A stretch of DNA of 39,563 bases from Actinomadura sp. KC06 (GTDB lineage: Bacteria; Actinomycetota; Actinomycetes; Streptosporangiales; Streptosporangiaceae): positions 1-39,563 of the forward strand of contig NZ_SMKT01000084.1 in NCBI RefSeq assembly GCF_004348735.1, in the 5' to 3' direction. The notes below the pieces were generated by a model. The model did not search any database. It saw nothing but the letters and a program-made list of their open reading frames with translations, and was not told the origin of the DNA. A program made the position numbers and the translations under genes. Shown here one piece after another: positions 1 through 6,816 of this stretch (the stretch's first letter is position 1; each line of letters starts with the position of its first letter).

Positions 1-16
1 GGCCTACGATCAGTCG

Positions 17-667
17 ATGAGCACCCAGGAGGGCGGCGGGCCCGTCCGGCGCGAACGCCGGGCGCTGGCCGGCGCCCTCGCCGAGGCGGGGCCGGACGCG
101 GCCACCAACTGCGCCGGCTGGGACGCCCGCGATCTCGCCGCCCATCTGGTCGTCCGCGAGAGGCGCCTCGACGCCGCTCCGGGAATACTTCTGCGGCCGC
201 TGTCCTTCTACTCCGAGCGCGTGCGGCGCCGCACGGCGCGCGCCGTTCCGTTCGACCGTCTGGTTGAACGGATTCGGCTCGGACCGCCGAAGTTCTCGCC
301 GTACGCGCTTCCGGGCGTGGACGAAATCGCGAACGGCGTTGAGTTCTTTGTTCACCATGAGGACATCCGCCGCGCACGTCCCGACTGGGAGCCGCGGGAG
401 ATCTCCCCGGAGTTCGAGGAACTGCTCTGGCGACGGATAAAAATTGCCCGCTTTGTCCTAAGAAAAGTTCATGTTCGGGTAACGCTGGTCCAGCCGGACG
501 GCCGCAGCCTGCGCGTGTCCGGACGGGGTCGCGGCGCCGTCCGCGTCCACGGTCCGGTCGGCGAACTCGTCCTCTGGGCACTGGGCCGCCGCGACGTCGC
601 GAACGTCCGCCTCACCGGGGCGACGGACGCTGTCAAGACCCTGACCGAGACCGGTTGGAGTCTTTAA
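17..667 (+). CDS. TIGR03085-like MDMPI_N-domain protein
   Basis: A 216-residue protein resembling the actinobacterial TIGR03085 group, which carries the maleylpyruvate-isomerase-type N-terminal four-helix fold (DinB/MDMPI_N). The family hallmarks are near the N-terminus: CAGWDARDLAAHLVVRERR at about residues 32-50, where the His of DLAAHL is usually a metal ligand, and FVHHEDIRRARP at about 112-123, with a second His pair in the typical place. The C-terminal third is a small beta-rich region that ends the domain. In this family the enzyme reaction is usually unknown; mycothiol- or metal-dependent chemistry is often assumed. The ATG at 17 fits the family's N-terminus, but only 16 bases precede it in the window, so an upstream start cannot be excluded. 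It is followed by the leader of the cold-shock gene and appears to be transcribed separately. Confidence 0.8.
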   Translation: MSTQEGGGPVRRERRALAGALAEAGPDAATNCAGWDARDLAAHLVVRERRLDAAPGILLRPLSFYSERVRRRTARAVPFDRLVERIRLGPPKFSPYALPGVDEIANGVEFFVHHEDIRRARPDWEPREISPEFEELLWRRIKIARFVLRKVHVRVTLVQPDGRSLRVSGRGRGAVRVHGPVGELVLWALGRRDVANVRLTGATDAVKTLTETGWSL

Positions 668-744
668 CGGCCAGGTAACGGCGTGGTTCGCGGAGAGGAG
701 AATCGCAAGCCTTGCGGCTCCTCCGCTTTACGCGGAACCGGTGA

Positions 745-826
745 TACGGTGGTCCGGTCGGTTGCAGTCGTGGTTCTCGATCGTTCAGACGCCCGCGGAC
801 TGATGGCAGCGGGCGTTTTGGCTTTT
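745..826 (+). promoter_or_regulatory. cold-shock gene leader: -10-like TACGGT and hairpin with T-rich tail
   Basis: The 247 bases before the cold-shock gene contain no credible gene. A TACGGT hexamer at 745-750 may be a -10 element, although no good -35 sits 16-18 bases upstream. An 8-bp perfect stem lies at 789-796 and 809-816 with a 12-base loop, followed by TTTTGGCTTTT. This looks like an intrinsic terminator or attenuator. It could end the upstream gene's transcript, or act in the long 5' UTR of the cold-shock mRNA, where temperature-dependent leader folding is well known in other bacteria. The sequence alone does not decide between these. Confidence 0.5.
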
Positions 827-914
827 CCGGGACCGTACCGGGGGCGAGAGCGTTCCGCAGCGACCGCACGGGCCCGCGAGGTGTGGGCCCAGGTTTTGCC
901 GCAAGGAGAAAGAC

Positions 915-1121
915 ATGCCCCAGCAGGGCACCGTGAAGTGGTTCAACGCCGAGAAGGGCTTCGGTTTCATCGCCGTGGACGGCGGCGGGCCGGACGTGTT
1001 CGTGCACTACTCGGCCATCCAGAGCTCCGGGTACCGCACGCTGGACGAGAACCAGCGCGTCCAGTTCGAGGTGACGCAGGGTAACCGGGGTCCGCAGGCC
1101 GACCAGGTCGTCCCCCTGTAA
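915..1121 (+). CDS. cold-shock protein (CspA family)
   Basis: A single cold-shock domain of 68 residues, the usual length. Both nucleic-acid-binding motifs are present: RNP1 as KGFGFI at residues 14-19 and RNP2 as VFVHY at about 29-33, after the typical GTVKWFNAEKG start. It should be a cytoplasmic five-stranded beta barrel that binds single-stranded RNA and DNA and melts RNA structure. An AAGGAGAAAG ribosome-binding site ends 5 bases before the ATG. The gene has its own long leader with a hairpin and its own downstream terminator, so it is probably monocistronic. Confidence 0.95.
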   Translation: MPQQGTVKWFNAEKGFGFIAVDGGGPDVFVHYSAIQSSGYRTLDENQRVQFEVTQGNRGPQADQVVPL

Positions 1122-1140
1122 AGCCCGTAGTCGTACGTCA

Positions 1141-1176
1141 GGGCCCGCCCCACCTGCAAAGGGAGGCGGGTCCTTT
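1141..1176 (+). terminator. terminator after the cold-shock gene
   Basis: A 9-bp stem (1141-1149 with 1165-1173, one G-U pair), a 15-base loop, and a short T-rich tail (TCCTTTCG). It lies 20 bases after the cold-shock stop codon and separates that gene from hisI. Confidence 0.65.
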
Positions 1177-1239
1177 CGCATTCCGGGCGGATCTTTCGCC
1201 TCCCGGCGGGGCCGTGCCCGGTCATCGCGCGGCACGCGG

Positions 1240-1245
1240 CACAAT
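1240..1245 (+). promoter_or_regulatory. -10 element for leaderless hisI
   Basis: CACAAT, followed by 6 bases and the ATG at 1252. No ribosome-binding site precedes that ATG. This spacing would put the transcription start on the A of ATG, giving a leaderless mRNA. No convincing -35 is visible. Confidence 0.45.
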
Positions 1246-1251
1246 GGACCC

Positions 1252-1635
1252 ATGTCCGTTCGACCGTCCGACCTGGACCCCAAGATCGCTGACCGGCTCA
1301 AGCGCGATGCCGGCGGCCTCGTGCCCGCCATCGCCCAGCAGTACGACACCGGCGAGGTGCTCATGCTCGGCTGGATGGACGACGAGGCGCTGCATCGCAC
1401 CCTGACCACCGGCCGCTGCACCTACTGGTCCCGCAGCCGCCAGGAGTACTGGGTGAAGGGCGAGAGCTCAGGCCACCAGCAGTGGGTCAAGTCGGTCGCG
1501 CTCGACTGTGACGCCGACGCGATCCTGGTGAAGGTCGACCAGGTCGGCGCAGCCTGCCACACCGGCGACCGCACCTGCTGGGACGCCGACGTCCTGGACG
1601 CCGTCGTCGGCGAACGCCCCGACCCGGCCTCGTGA
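1252..1635 (+). CDS. hisI: phosphoribosyl-AMP cyclohydrolase
   Basis: HisI hydrolyses the purine ring of phosphoribosyl-AMP, the third step of histidine synthesis, in the cytoplasm. The 127-residue protein is the stand-alone form, with no fused HisE pyrophosphatase domain. Diagnostic motifs are GEVLMLGWMDDEAL (about 34-47), TYWSRSRQEYWVKGESSGH (about 57-75), and DCDADA followed by CHTGDRTCW (about 85-110). The Asp and Cys residues of these last two bind Zn and Mg in the family. The ATG at 1252 is preferred because a -10-like element sits 6 bases before it; another ATG at 1244 is out of frame. In related actinobacteria hisI sits just before trpE. Here the next gene is the Trp-associated membrane protein, 30 bases on. 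Confidence 0.97.
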   Translation: MSVRPSDLDPKIADRLKRDAGGLVPAIAQQYDTGEVLMLGWMDDEALHRTLTTGRCTYWSRSRQEYWVKGESSGHQQWVKSVALDCDADAILVKVDQVGAACHTGDRTCWDADVLDAVVGERPDPAS

Positions 1636-1665
1636 CCGGGCCGTGCCGATGACCGAACAGCGCCG

Positions 1666-2250
1666 ATGACCCCGGGGCGCGAGCGCGGCGTGACGGCGCT
1701 GCTGTGCGCCGCCGGGGCCGGTCTCGTCCTGCTCGCCGCCGGCCGCACCTGGGCCACCGTCGAGGCCGAGGACGCCATCACCCCGTTCAGCCAGAGCCTG
1801 ACCGGCGGTGACCTCGGCGGCGCGGCGGGCGCGCTCGGCTGGGCCGCGCTCGCGGGACTCGCCGCGCTCTTCGCCACCCGCGGCCGGGTGCGGGCGGGCG
1901 TCGGCGTCCTGATCGCCCTGTTCGGCGCGGGCATCACCTACGCCTCGACCGCCGCCGTTCAGCGCGCCAACGTGCTGTCCGCCGCCGGCGACAAGAGCGC
2001 GCTGATCAAGCTCGGCGCCGACCCCGCCCTGCAGGTGAACCTGTGGTGGATCGTCTCCGTCGCCGGTGGTGTGCTCCTCGTCGCCGCGGGTGCCGTCACG
2101 GCGGTGCGCGGGGCGCGCTGGCCGGGCATGTCCGCACGCTACGAGCGCGCGACCCCGCAGGCGGCCGCCGCCGACGACGACCCGTCCGCGATCTGGAAGT
2201 CCCTCGACCGCGGCGAGGACCCCACCGCCCAGAAGAACGGGCGGCCGTGA
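1666..2250 (+). CDS. Trp biosynthesis-associated membrane protein (TIGR02234-like)
   Basis: A 194-residue membrane protein of the family found almost only in actinobacterial trp clusters, normally between trpE and trpC. Four hydrophobic segments are visible at about 9-27, 46-68, 74-92 and 127-150, with an extracytoplasmic loop after the first that holds the family-typical GRTWATVE. The C-terminal tail (about 155-194) is hydrophilic and ends in a SAIWKSLDRGEDPT motif that recurs in this family. Its biochemical role is unknown; tryptophan transport or sensing has been assumed from context only. The end overlaps the next gene's GTG start (GTGA), so the two are probably translationally coupled. 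The missing neighbour, trpE, is the oddity. Confidence 0.85.
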   Translation: MTPGRERGVTALLCAAGAGLVLLAAGRTWATVEAEDAITPFSQSLTGGDLGGAAGALGWAALAGLAALFATRGRVRAGVGVLIALFGAGITYASTAAVQRANVLSAAGDKSALIKLGADPALQVNLWWIVSVAGGVLLVAAGAVTAVRGARWPGMSARYERATPQAAAADDDPSAIWKSLDRGEDPTAQKNGRP

Positions 2251-2912
2251 ACACCGAGGGCGGCGGGCTCGTCCTCGTCGTCGAGCACGACCCGGCCGTC
2301 GCCGAACTGCAGCGCCGCTACCTCGCCCGCGAAGGCTTCGACGTCGAGATCGAGGCCGATCCCGGCCGGGCTCCCGCCGCCGCCGAACGAGGGCGCCCGG
2401 ACGTCGTCGTCCTCGACCTGTCCGTCTCCGCGCTGCCCGCCGACCTGTACCGGCGCGTGGCGGAGGCCGCGCGGCCCGCGCCCGTCATCGCCGTGACCGG
2501 GCCGCTGGACCCCGCCCTCGCCCGCGCGCTCGGCGAGCACCACGTCGACCGGCCCTTCAGCCCCCGCGTCCTGGTCGGCGCGGTCGCCGACGCGCTCCGC
2601 GGCGGCGCCCCCGCCGAGACGCCGGGCCCCCTCCGCGCGGGCGCCGTCGCCCTCGACCCCGAGGGCCGCATCGCCGTCATCGGCGACCGCCGCGTCACCC
2701 TCACCGTCACCGAGTTCGACCTCCTCGAGTTCCTGATGGCCAATCCCGGCCGCGTCTTCACCCGCGAGCAGCTCCTCGACGCGGCCTGGGGCCCCGGCGC
2801 GGGCGCCGGAAGCCGCACGGTCGACGTCCACGTCGCCCAGCTCCGCGCCAAACTGGGCGAGGGCAACCCGATCAGGACCGTCCGGGGCGTCGGCTACGTC
2901 CTCGACAGGTGA
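2247..2912 (+). CDS. OmpR-family response regulator with degenerate receiver
   Basis: A 221-residue regulator with a receiver domain (about 8-120) and a winged-helix DNA-binding domain (about 130-220). The C-terminal half is textbook OmpR/PhoB type: LTVTEFDLLEFLM, FTREQLLDAAWG, TVDVHVAQLRAKL and IRTVRGVGYVLD. The receiver keeps the phospho-acceptor Asp57 (VVVLDLS) and Thr84. However, the Mg-binding acidic pair reads E13-H14 instead of E-D, and the invariant Lys of the KPF motif is Arg102 (DRPF). Phosphorylation is therefore likely altered or absent. No histidine kinase is nearby. The GTG start overlaps the stop of the upstream gene by 3 bases, so it is co-transcribed with trp-associated genes. 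A regulator in this position is unusual. Its target could be the trp cluster itself, but that is inference. Confidence 0.9.
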   Translation: MNTEGGGLVLVVEHDPAVAELQRRYLAREGFDVEIEADPGRAPAAAERGRPDVVVLDLSVSALPADLYRRVAEAARPAPVIAVTGPLDPALARALGEHHVDRPFSPRVLVGAVADALRGGAPAETPGPLRAGAVALDPEGRIAVIGDRRVTLTVTEFDLLEFLMANPGRVFTREQLLDAAWGPGAGAGSRTVDVHVAQLRAKLGEGNPIRTVRGVGYVLDR

Positions 2913-2931
2913 GGTCTCGCGTGGAGGCTCC

Positions 2932-2937
2932 TAGGGT
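2932..2937 (+). promoter_or_regulatory. -10 element for leaderless DUF2752 gene
   Basis: TAGGGT, then 7 bases, then the GTG at 2945. No ribosome-binding site is present at that spacing. The pattern recurs before several genes in this window and decides the start chosen for the next gene. Confidence 0.45.
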
Positions 2938-2944
2938 GGACGGT

Positions 2945-3364
2945 GTGACTCGCGCGGCATCGGACTCGGCCCGGCGGACGTTGCTGCCGCAGGGGCTCGT
3001 GCTGGGCGGCGTCGTCGCGGGGGCCCTGCTGGTGGCGTTCCGGGATCCGAACGAGGCGGGGCACTACCCGAGCTGCCCTTTCCTGGCGATGACCGGGTAC
3101 TACTGCCCGGGGTGCGGGATGATGCGGCTCGTCCACGCGCTCACCCACGGGGACGTGGGGACGGCGTTCGGATTCAACCCGCTGGTCTTCGTCCTGCTGC
3201 CGGTGTTCGGCTACATGTTCGTCCGGTGGACGGTGCTGGGCGCGCGGGGGATGCCGATGCGGTCCGCTCTGTTCAGGCCGGTCGTGGTGTACTCGTTCGT
3301 CGGCGTCCTCGCCGTGTACTGGGTCGTCCGCAACCTGCCGTTCGCGGCGGCGCTGGCGCCCTGA
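2945..3364 (+). CDS. DUF2752 membrane protein
   Basis: A 139-residue membrane protein. The family signature is CPFLAMTGYYCPGCGMMRLVHAL at about residues 40-62, with cysteines in a CP-x2-CG arrangement (CPGCG) and a preceding Cys, just before a membrane helix. Three hydrophobic segments lie at about 12-30, 75-95 and 108-130. DUF2752 proteins have no established function; the cysteines suggest metal binding or redox activity at the membrane. The start at 2945 is chosen because TAGGGT lies 7 bases upstream; in-frame GTGs at 2921 and 2936 are alternatives. In many actinobacteria a different small protein (HGxxPAAW family) occupies the slot before trpC, so this gene may be a replacement. Confidence 0.8.
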   Translation: MTRAASDSARRTLLPQGLVLGGVVAGALLVAFRDPNEAGHYPSCPFLAMTGYYCPGCGMMRLVHALTHGDVGTAFGFNPLVFVLLPVFGYMFVRWTVLGARGMPMRSALFRPVVVYSFVGVLAVYWVVRNLPFAAALAP

Positions 3365-3464
3365 GCGGCGGCGGCCGCGGGAGGGGTCCCCGGATGCCGA
3401 GAGCGTTCCAGGGGGCGGCTACGATCGGTGCACGGAACGACCTGAAATAGGGGGGCCTGCGACC

Positions 3465-4271
3465 TTGAGCGTTTTGGACGAGATCGTTGAGGGCGTCCGG
3501 GCCGATCTCGCCGAAAGGCAGCGTGAGGTTCCGCTCGACGCCCTGAAGGAGCGGGCGGCGGCCGCCCCCGCCCCGCGGGACGCGCTCGCCGCGCTGCGCG
3601 GTCCCGGCGTCTCGGTGATCGCCGAGGTCAAGCGCAGCAGCCCGTCCAAGGGCGCGCTCGCAGCCATCGCCGACCCCGCCGCCCTCGCCCGCGACTACGA
3701 GTCCGGCGGCGCGAAGGTGATCAGCGTGCTGACCGAGCGGCGCCGGTTCGGCGGCAGCCTGGAAGACCTCGCCGCCGTCCGCGCCAACGTCGGCGTCAGC
3801 GTGCTGCGCAAGGACTTCATCGTCACGTCCTACCAGCTGTGGGAGGCGCGGGCGCACGGCGCCGACATGGCGCTGCTCATCGTCGCCGCGCTGGAGCAGG
3901 ACGCGCTGGTGTCGCTGGTCGAGCGGGCCGAGTCGATCGGGCTGCTCCCGCTGGTGGAGGCGCACACCGAGGAGGAGGCCGTCCGGGCCGTCGACGCGGG
4001 CGCCAAGGTCATCGGCGTGAACGCGCGCGACCTGAAGACGCTGCAGGTCGACCGCGGCGTGTTCGCGCGGGTCGCCCCGCTCATCCCCAAGGACATCGTG
4101 AAGATCGCCGAGTCGGGGGTGCGGGGCCCGCACGACCTGCTCGCCTACGCCTCCAGCGGCGCCGACGCGGTGCTGGTCGGGGAGAGCCTGGTGATCGGCA
4201 AGGACCCGCGCACCGCGGTCGCCGACCTCGTCGCCGCAGGTGCCCACCCAGCGTTGCGGCAGAGCGGCTGA
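3465..4271 (+). CDS. trpC: indole-3-glycerol-phosphate synthase
   Basis: TrpC closes the ring of CdRP with loss of CO2 to give indole-3-glycerol phosphate, the step before tryptophan synthase. The 268-residue TIM barrel is single-function, with no TrpF fusion. Motifs: VIAEVKRSSPSKG at 51-63 (catalytic Glu54 and Lys56), VLRKDFIV at about 111-118 (catalytic Lys), LPLVEAHTEEEA in the middle, IGVNARDLKTL, and IAESGVRG followed by AVLVGESLV near the phosphate site. The start is TTG at 3465, preceded by a GGGGGG ribosome-binding site. A TACGAT hexamer at 3420-3425 could be a promoter for trpC. The trpB gene follows after about 110 bases that contain a tiny Trp-containing reading frame. Confidence 0.97.
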   Translation: MSVLDEIVEGVRADLAERQREVPLDALKERAAAAPAPRDALAALRGPGVSVIAEVKRSSPSKGALAAIADPAALARDYESGGAKVISVLTERRRFGGSLEDLAAVRANVGVSVLRKDFIVTSYQLWEARAHGADMALLIVAALEQDALVSLVERAESIGLLPLVEAHTEEEAVRAVDAGAKVIGVNARDLKTLQVDRGVFARVAPLIPKDIVKIAESGVRGPHDLLAYASSGADAVLVGESLVIGKDPRTAVADLVAAGAHPALRQSG

Positions 4272-4280
4272 AGGACTGGA

Positions 4281-4286
4281 TAGGCT
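4281..4286 (+). promoter_or_regulatory. -10 element upstream of trpB leader ORF
   Basis: TAGGCT, then 6 bases, then the ATG at 4293. This fits a leaderless transcript starting at the small reading frame. A TTGCGG at 4255-4260 could be a -35, but the 20-base spacer is long. Confidence 0.4.
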
Positions 4287-4292
4287 GAGGAC

Positions 4293-4346
4293 ATGCAGGT
4301 CGAACCGCTCCGGGAGCGATGGCAGGGCTTCACTCTGACTCGGTGA
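4293..4346 (+). CDS. putative 17-residue leader peptide before trpB
   Basis: A short reading frame, MQVEPLRERWQGFTLTR, lies between trpC and trpB. It has a leaderless-type start and one Trp codon at 4320-4322. Just after that codon a hairpin begins, and the stop codon falls inside the hairpin. This is the layout expected of a ribosome-sensing leader, although classical trp leaders carry two or more adjacent Trp codons. Streptomyces also has a small gene (trpM) in the trpC-trpB gap, but it is longer and I see no clear likeness. Whether the peptide is made is unknown; it could be a chance frame in a 110-base gap. Confidence 0.35.
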   Translation: MQVEPLRERWQGFTLTR

Positions 4347-4353
4347 CAAGCCC
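4325..4353 (+). promoter_or_regulatory. hairpin overlapping the leader stop, upstream of trpB
   Basis: GGGCTT (4325-4330) pairs with AAGCCC (4348-4353), and the stem can extend inward by CAC/GTG across a 2-base bulge. A short pyrimidine-rich run (CTTCTC) follows. trpB begins 27 bases later with no strong ribosome-binding site. The hairpin could be an attenuator or a translation switch. Confidence 0.4.
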
Positions 4354-4380
4354 CTTCTCGTACGACAGGACGCGTTTCCC

Positions 4381-5604
4381 ATGACCATCGACACCGCGCG
4401 CGGTGCCGTGCCCGACGCCGCGGGCCACTTCGGATCGTTCGGCGGCCGGTTCGCCCCCGAGGCGCTGATGGCGGCGCTGGACGAGCTGACCCGCGAGTTC
4501 GAGACCGCCAAGCACGACCCCGCCTTCACCGCCGAGCTGGACGACCTGCTCGCGAACTACGCGGGCCGTCCCAGCCTGCTGACCGAGGCGAAGCGCTTCT
4601 CGGAGCACGCGGGCGCCCGCGTGCTCCTCAAGCGCGAGGACCTCAACCACACCGGCTCCCACAAGATCAACAACGTACTCGGCCAGGCGCTGCTGACCCG
4701 CCGGATGGGCAAGACCCGCGTGATCGCCGAGACGGGCGCCGGGCAGCACGGGGTCGCGACCGCCACGGCGGCGGCGCTGCTCGGCCTGGACTGCACCGTC
4801 TACATGGGCGAGGTCGACACCGAGCGGCAGGCCCTCAACGTCGCGCGGATGCGGATGCTCGGCGCCGAGGTCGTCCCGGTGACGACTGGCAGCCGCACCC
4901 TCAAGGACGCCTGCAACGAGGCGTTCCGCGACTGGGTCGCCAGCGTCGAGAACACCCACTACTGCATCGGCTCCGTGATGGGCCCGCACCCGTTCCCGAT
5001 GATGGTCCGCGACTTCCAGCGGGTCATCGGGGTCGAGGCGCGGCGGCAGTGCCTGGAGCTGACCGGCGCGCTGCCGGACGCCGTCGTCGCCTGCGTCGGC
5101 GGCGGCTCCAACGCGATCGGGACGTTCCACGCCTTCGTCCCGGACGAGTCCGTCCGGCTGTTCGGCTTCGAGGCGGGCGGCGACGGCGTCGCCACCGGCA
5201 GGCACGCCGCGACGCTCGTCGGCGGGTCCCTCGGCGTCATCCACGGCATGCGCACCTACCTGCTGCAGGACGAGGACGGCCAGACCCAGGAGACCCACTC
5301 GATCTCCGCCGGCCTCGACTACCCCGGCGTCGGCCCCGAGCACGCGTGGCTGCACGACGCCGGCCGCGCCGAGTACCGGGAGATCACCGACGCGGAGGCG
5401 ATGGGCGCGTTCTCGCTGCTCTGCCGCACCGAGGGCCTCATCCCGGCCATCGAGTCCGCGCACGCGCTGGCCGGCGCACTGAAGGTGGGCCCTGAGCTGG
5501 GGCCGGACGCCACGATCGTCGTGTGCCTGTCCGGACGCGGCGACAAGGACATGCACACGGCCGCCGGCTTCTTCGGCCTGATCTCCCAGGAGGAGGGCCA
5601 GTGA
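4381..5604 (+). CDS. trpB: tryptophan synthase beta subunit
   Basis: TrpB joins indole, channelled from TrpA, to serine to form tryptophan, using PLP. The 407-residue protein is full length. PLP is bound by Lys95 in LNHTGSHKINN; the glycine-rich phosphate loop is CVGGGSNAIG at about 237-246; and ETGAGQHG (about 115-122) carries the catalytic Glu that activates indole. The N-terminal HFGSFGGRFAPE is the usual TrpB1 opening. The ATG at 4381 is preceded only by a weak AGGA about 11 bases upstream, so translation may depend on the leader region. A GTGA overlap couples its stop to trpA. Confidence 0.98.
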   Translation: MTIDTARGAVPDAAGHFGSFGGRFAPEALMAALDELTREFETAKHDPAFTAELDDLLANYAGRPSLLTEAKRFSEHAGARVLLKREDLNHTGSHKINNVLGQALLTRRMGKTRVIAETGAGQHGVATATAAALLGLDCTVYMGEVDTERQALNVARMRMLGAEVVPVTTGSRTLKDACNEAFRDWVASVENTHYCIGSVMGPHPFPMMVRDFQRVIGVEARRQCLELTGALPDAVVACVGGGSNAIGTFHAFVPDESVRLFGFEAGGDGVATGRHAATLVGGSLGVIHGMRTYLLQDEDGQTQETHSISAGLDYPGVGPEHAWLHDAGRAEYREITDAEAMGAFSLLCRTEGLIPAIESAHALAGALKVGPELGPDATIVVCLSGRGDKDMHTAAGFFGLISQEEGQ

Positions 5605-6425
5605 GCGTCCAGACCGCCTATGACAAGGCCAAGGCCGAAGGGCGTGCCGCGCTCGTCGGCTACCTGCCCGCCGGGTTCCCCACCGTGGACGGCTCCATCG
5701 AGGCCCTGAAGACCATGGTCGACGCGGGCTGCGACGTCATCGAGATCGGGCTGCCCTACACCGACCCGATGATGGACGGCCCCACCATCCAGGACGCCGT
5801 CCACCAGGCGCTCGTCGGCGGCGTCCGCGTCGCGGACGTGTTCCGGACGGTCGAGGCCGTCGCCGCGACCGGCGTCCCCACCCTCGTCATGACGTACTGG
5901 AACCCCGTCGACCACTACGGCGTCGACCGGTTCGCCCGCGATCTCGCCTCGGCCGGCGGCTCCGGCCTGATCACGCCAGACCTCACGCCGGAGGAGGGCG
6001 GCGCGTGGCTGGAGGCGTCCGACGCGCACGGCGAGGGACCGGGCCTCGACCGGGTGTTCCTCGTCGCGCTCAGCTCCACCGACGAGCGCATCGAGAAGAT
6101 CACCGGGCTGTGCCGCGGGTTCGTGTACGCGGCTTCGCTGATGGGCGTCACCGGCGCGCGCACCGCCGTCGACACCGGCGCCCCGCGCCTGGTGGAGCGG
6201 ACCCGCGCCATGATCGACAAGGCCGGGACGGCGCTGCCGGTCGGCCTCGGCCTCGGGGTCGGCGACGGCGCCCAGGCCGCCGAGGTCGCCCGGTTCGCGG
6301 ACGGGGTGATCGTCGGATCGGCGTTCGTCCGCCGCCTCCTGGACGCGCCCGACCTCGCCTCCGGCCTGACCGGCCTCCGCGCCCTCACCGAGGAGCTGGC
6401 CGCGGGCGTCCGCACACCCCGCTGA
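5601..6425 (+). CDS. trpA: tryptophan synthase alpha subunit
   Basis: TrpA cleaves indole-3-glycerol phosphate and passes indole through a tunnel to TrpB. The 274-residue TIM barrel has catalytic Glu48 (VIEIGLPYTDP) and Asp59 (MMDGP). The variant YTDPMMDGPTIQ, in place of the enteric FSDPLADGP, is typical of actinobacteria. The phosphate-binding end is GLGLGVGDGAQA followed by DGVIVGSAFV. The GTG start at 5601 overlaps the trpB stop, with AGGAGG about 8 bases upstream, so the two subunits are translationally coupled, as expected for a 1:1 complex. It is the last gene of the trp cluster; a repeat-bearing gap follows. Confidence 0.98.
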   Translation: MSVQTAYDKAKAEGRAALVGYLPAGFPTVDGSIEALKTMVDAGCDVIEIGLPYTDPMMDGPTIQDAVHQALVGGVRVADVFRTVEAVAATGVPTLVMTYWNPVDHYGVDRFARDLASAGGSGLITPDLTPEEGGAWLEASDAHGEGPGLDRVFLVALSSTDERIEKITGLCRGFVYAASLMGVTGARTAVDTGAPRLVERTRAMIDKAGTALPVGLGLGVGDGAQAAEVARFADGVIVGSAFVRRLLDAPDLASGLTGLRALTEELAAGVRTPR

Positions 6426-6451
6426 CCGCCGCCGACCGGCCGTCGACCGCG

Positions 6452-6700
6452 TCACGCGGATCCGGCGACCGCCGGGCCGCGGAACCCGTGTGGGTACGAC
6501 GGGCGGCCGGCCGCGCGTCGTGCGGATCCGGCGACCGCCCGGCCGCCGAACCCCGTCCGATTCTGATGGGCGGTCGGCGGGCGATGCGTGCGGGTTCGGC
6601 GACGGGTACCGTCCGGTCGGACGATCTTCCGGCGGCCGGACCCCGTGCGCGGCTGACGATCACCGGCGGGGTGTTGTGCGGGTCTGACGATCATTCGGCG
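6452..6700 (+). repeat. degenerate tandem repeats downstream of trpA
   Basis: The 390 bases between trpA and the VKOR gene hold no credible gene. They contain decaying direct repeats of about 66-68 bases. A shared 18-base core starts at 6456 and again at 6522, with the flanking sequence also about 85-90% matching. A weaker copy starts at 6590, and a remnant near 6678. No dyad or open frame is conserved between copies, so I treat it as noncoding. Confidence 0.6.
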
Positions 6701-6752
6701 GGCGGGGCGTGCGCGGGGGCCGGATCTCGCGGACGGCGCCTCCGTGTTGGGC

Positions 6753-6780
6753 TTGTGATGCCGCCGCTCTCCCGTAAGGT
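6753..6780 (+). promoter_or_regulatory. promoter of the VKOR-DsbA genes
   Basis: TTGTGA (6753-6758), 16-base spacer, TAAGGT (6775-6780). A start near 6787 would give a leader of about 30 bases with a GGAAGGA ribosome-binding site 5 bases before the ATG at 6817. Confidence 0.55.
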
Positions 6781-6816
6781 GTGTTCGCCGGGTGAGACGG
6801 TCCTGGAAGGATCACG

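Noticed and set aside
2066..2944. Long in-frame extension upstream of the DUF2752 protein
   Set aside because: The extra part is a Arg/Pro-rich shadow of the response regulator gene; the real protein begins near 2945.
6426..6816. Open frame through the repeat patch after trpA
   Set aside because: Repeated peptide strings only reflect the 66-base repeat; no start signal or domain is present.
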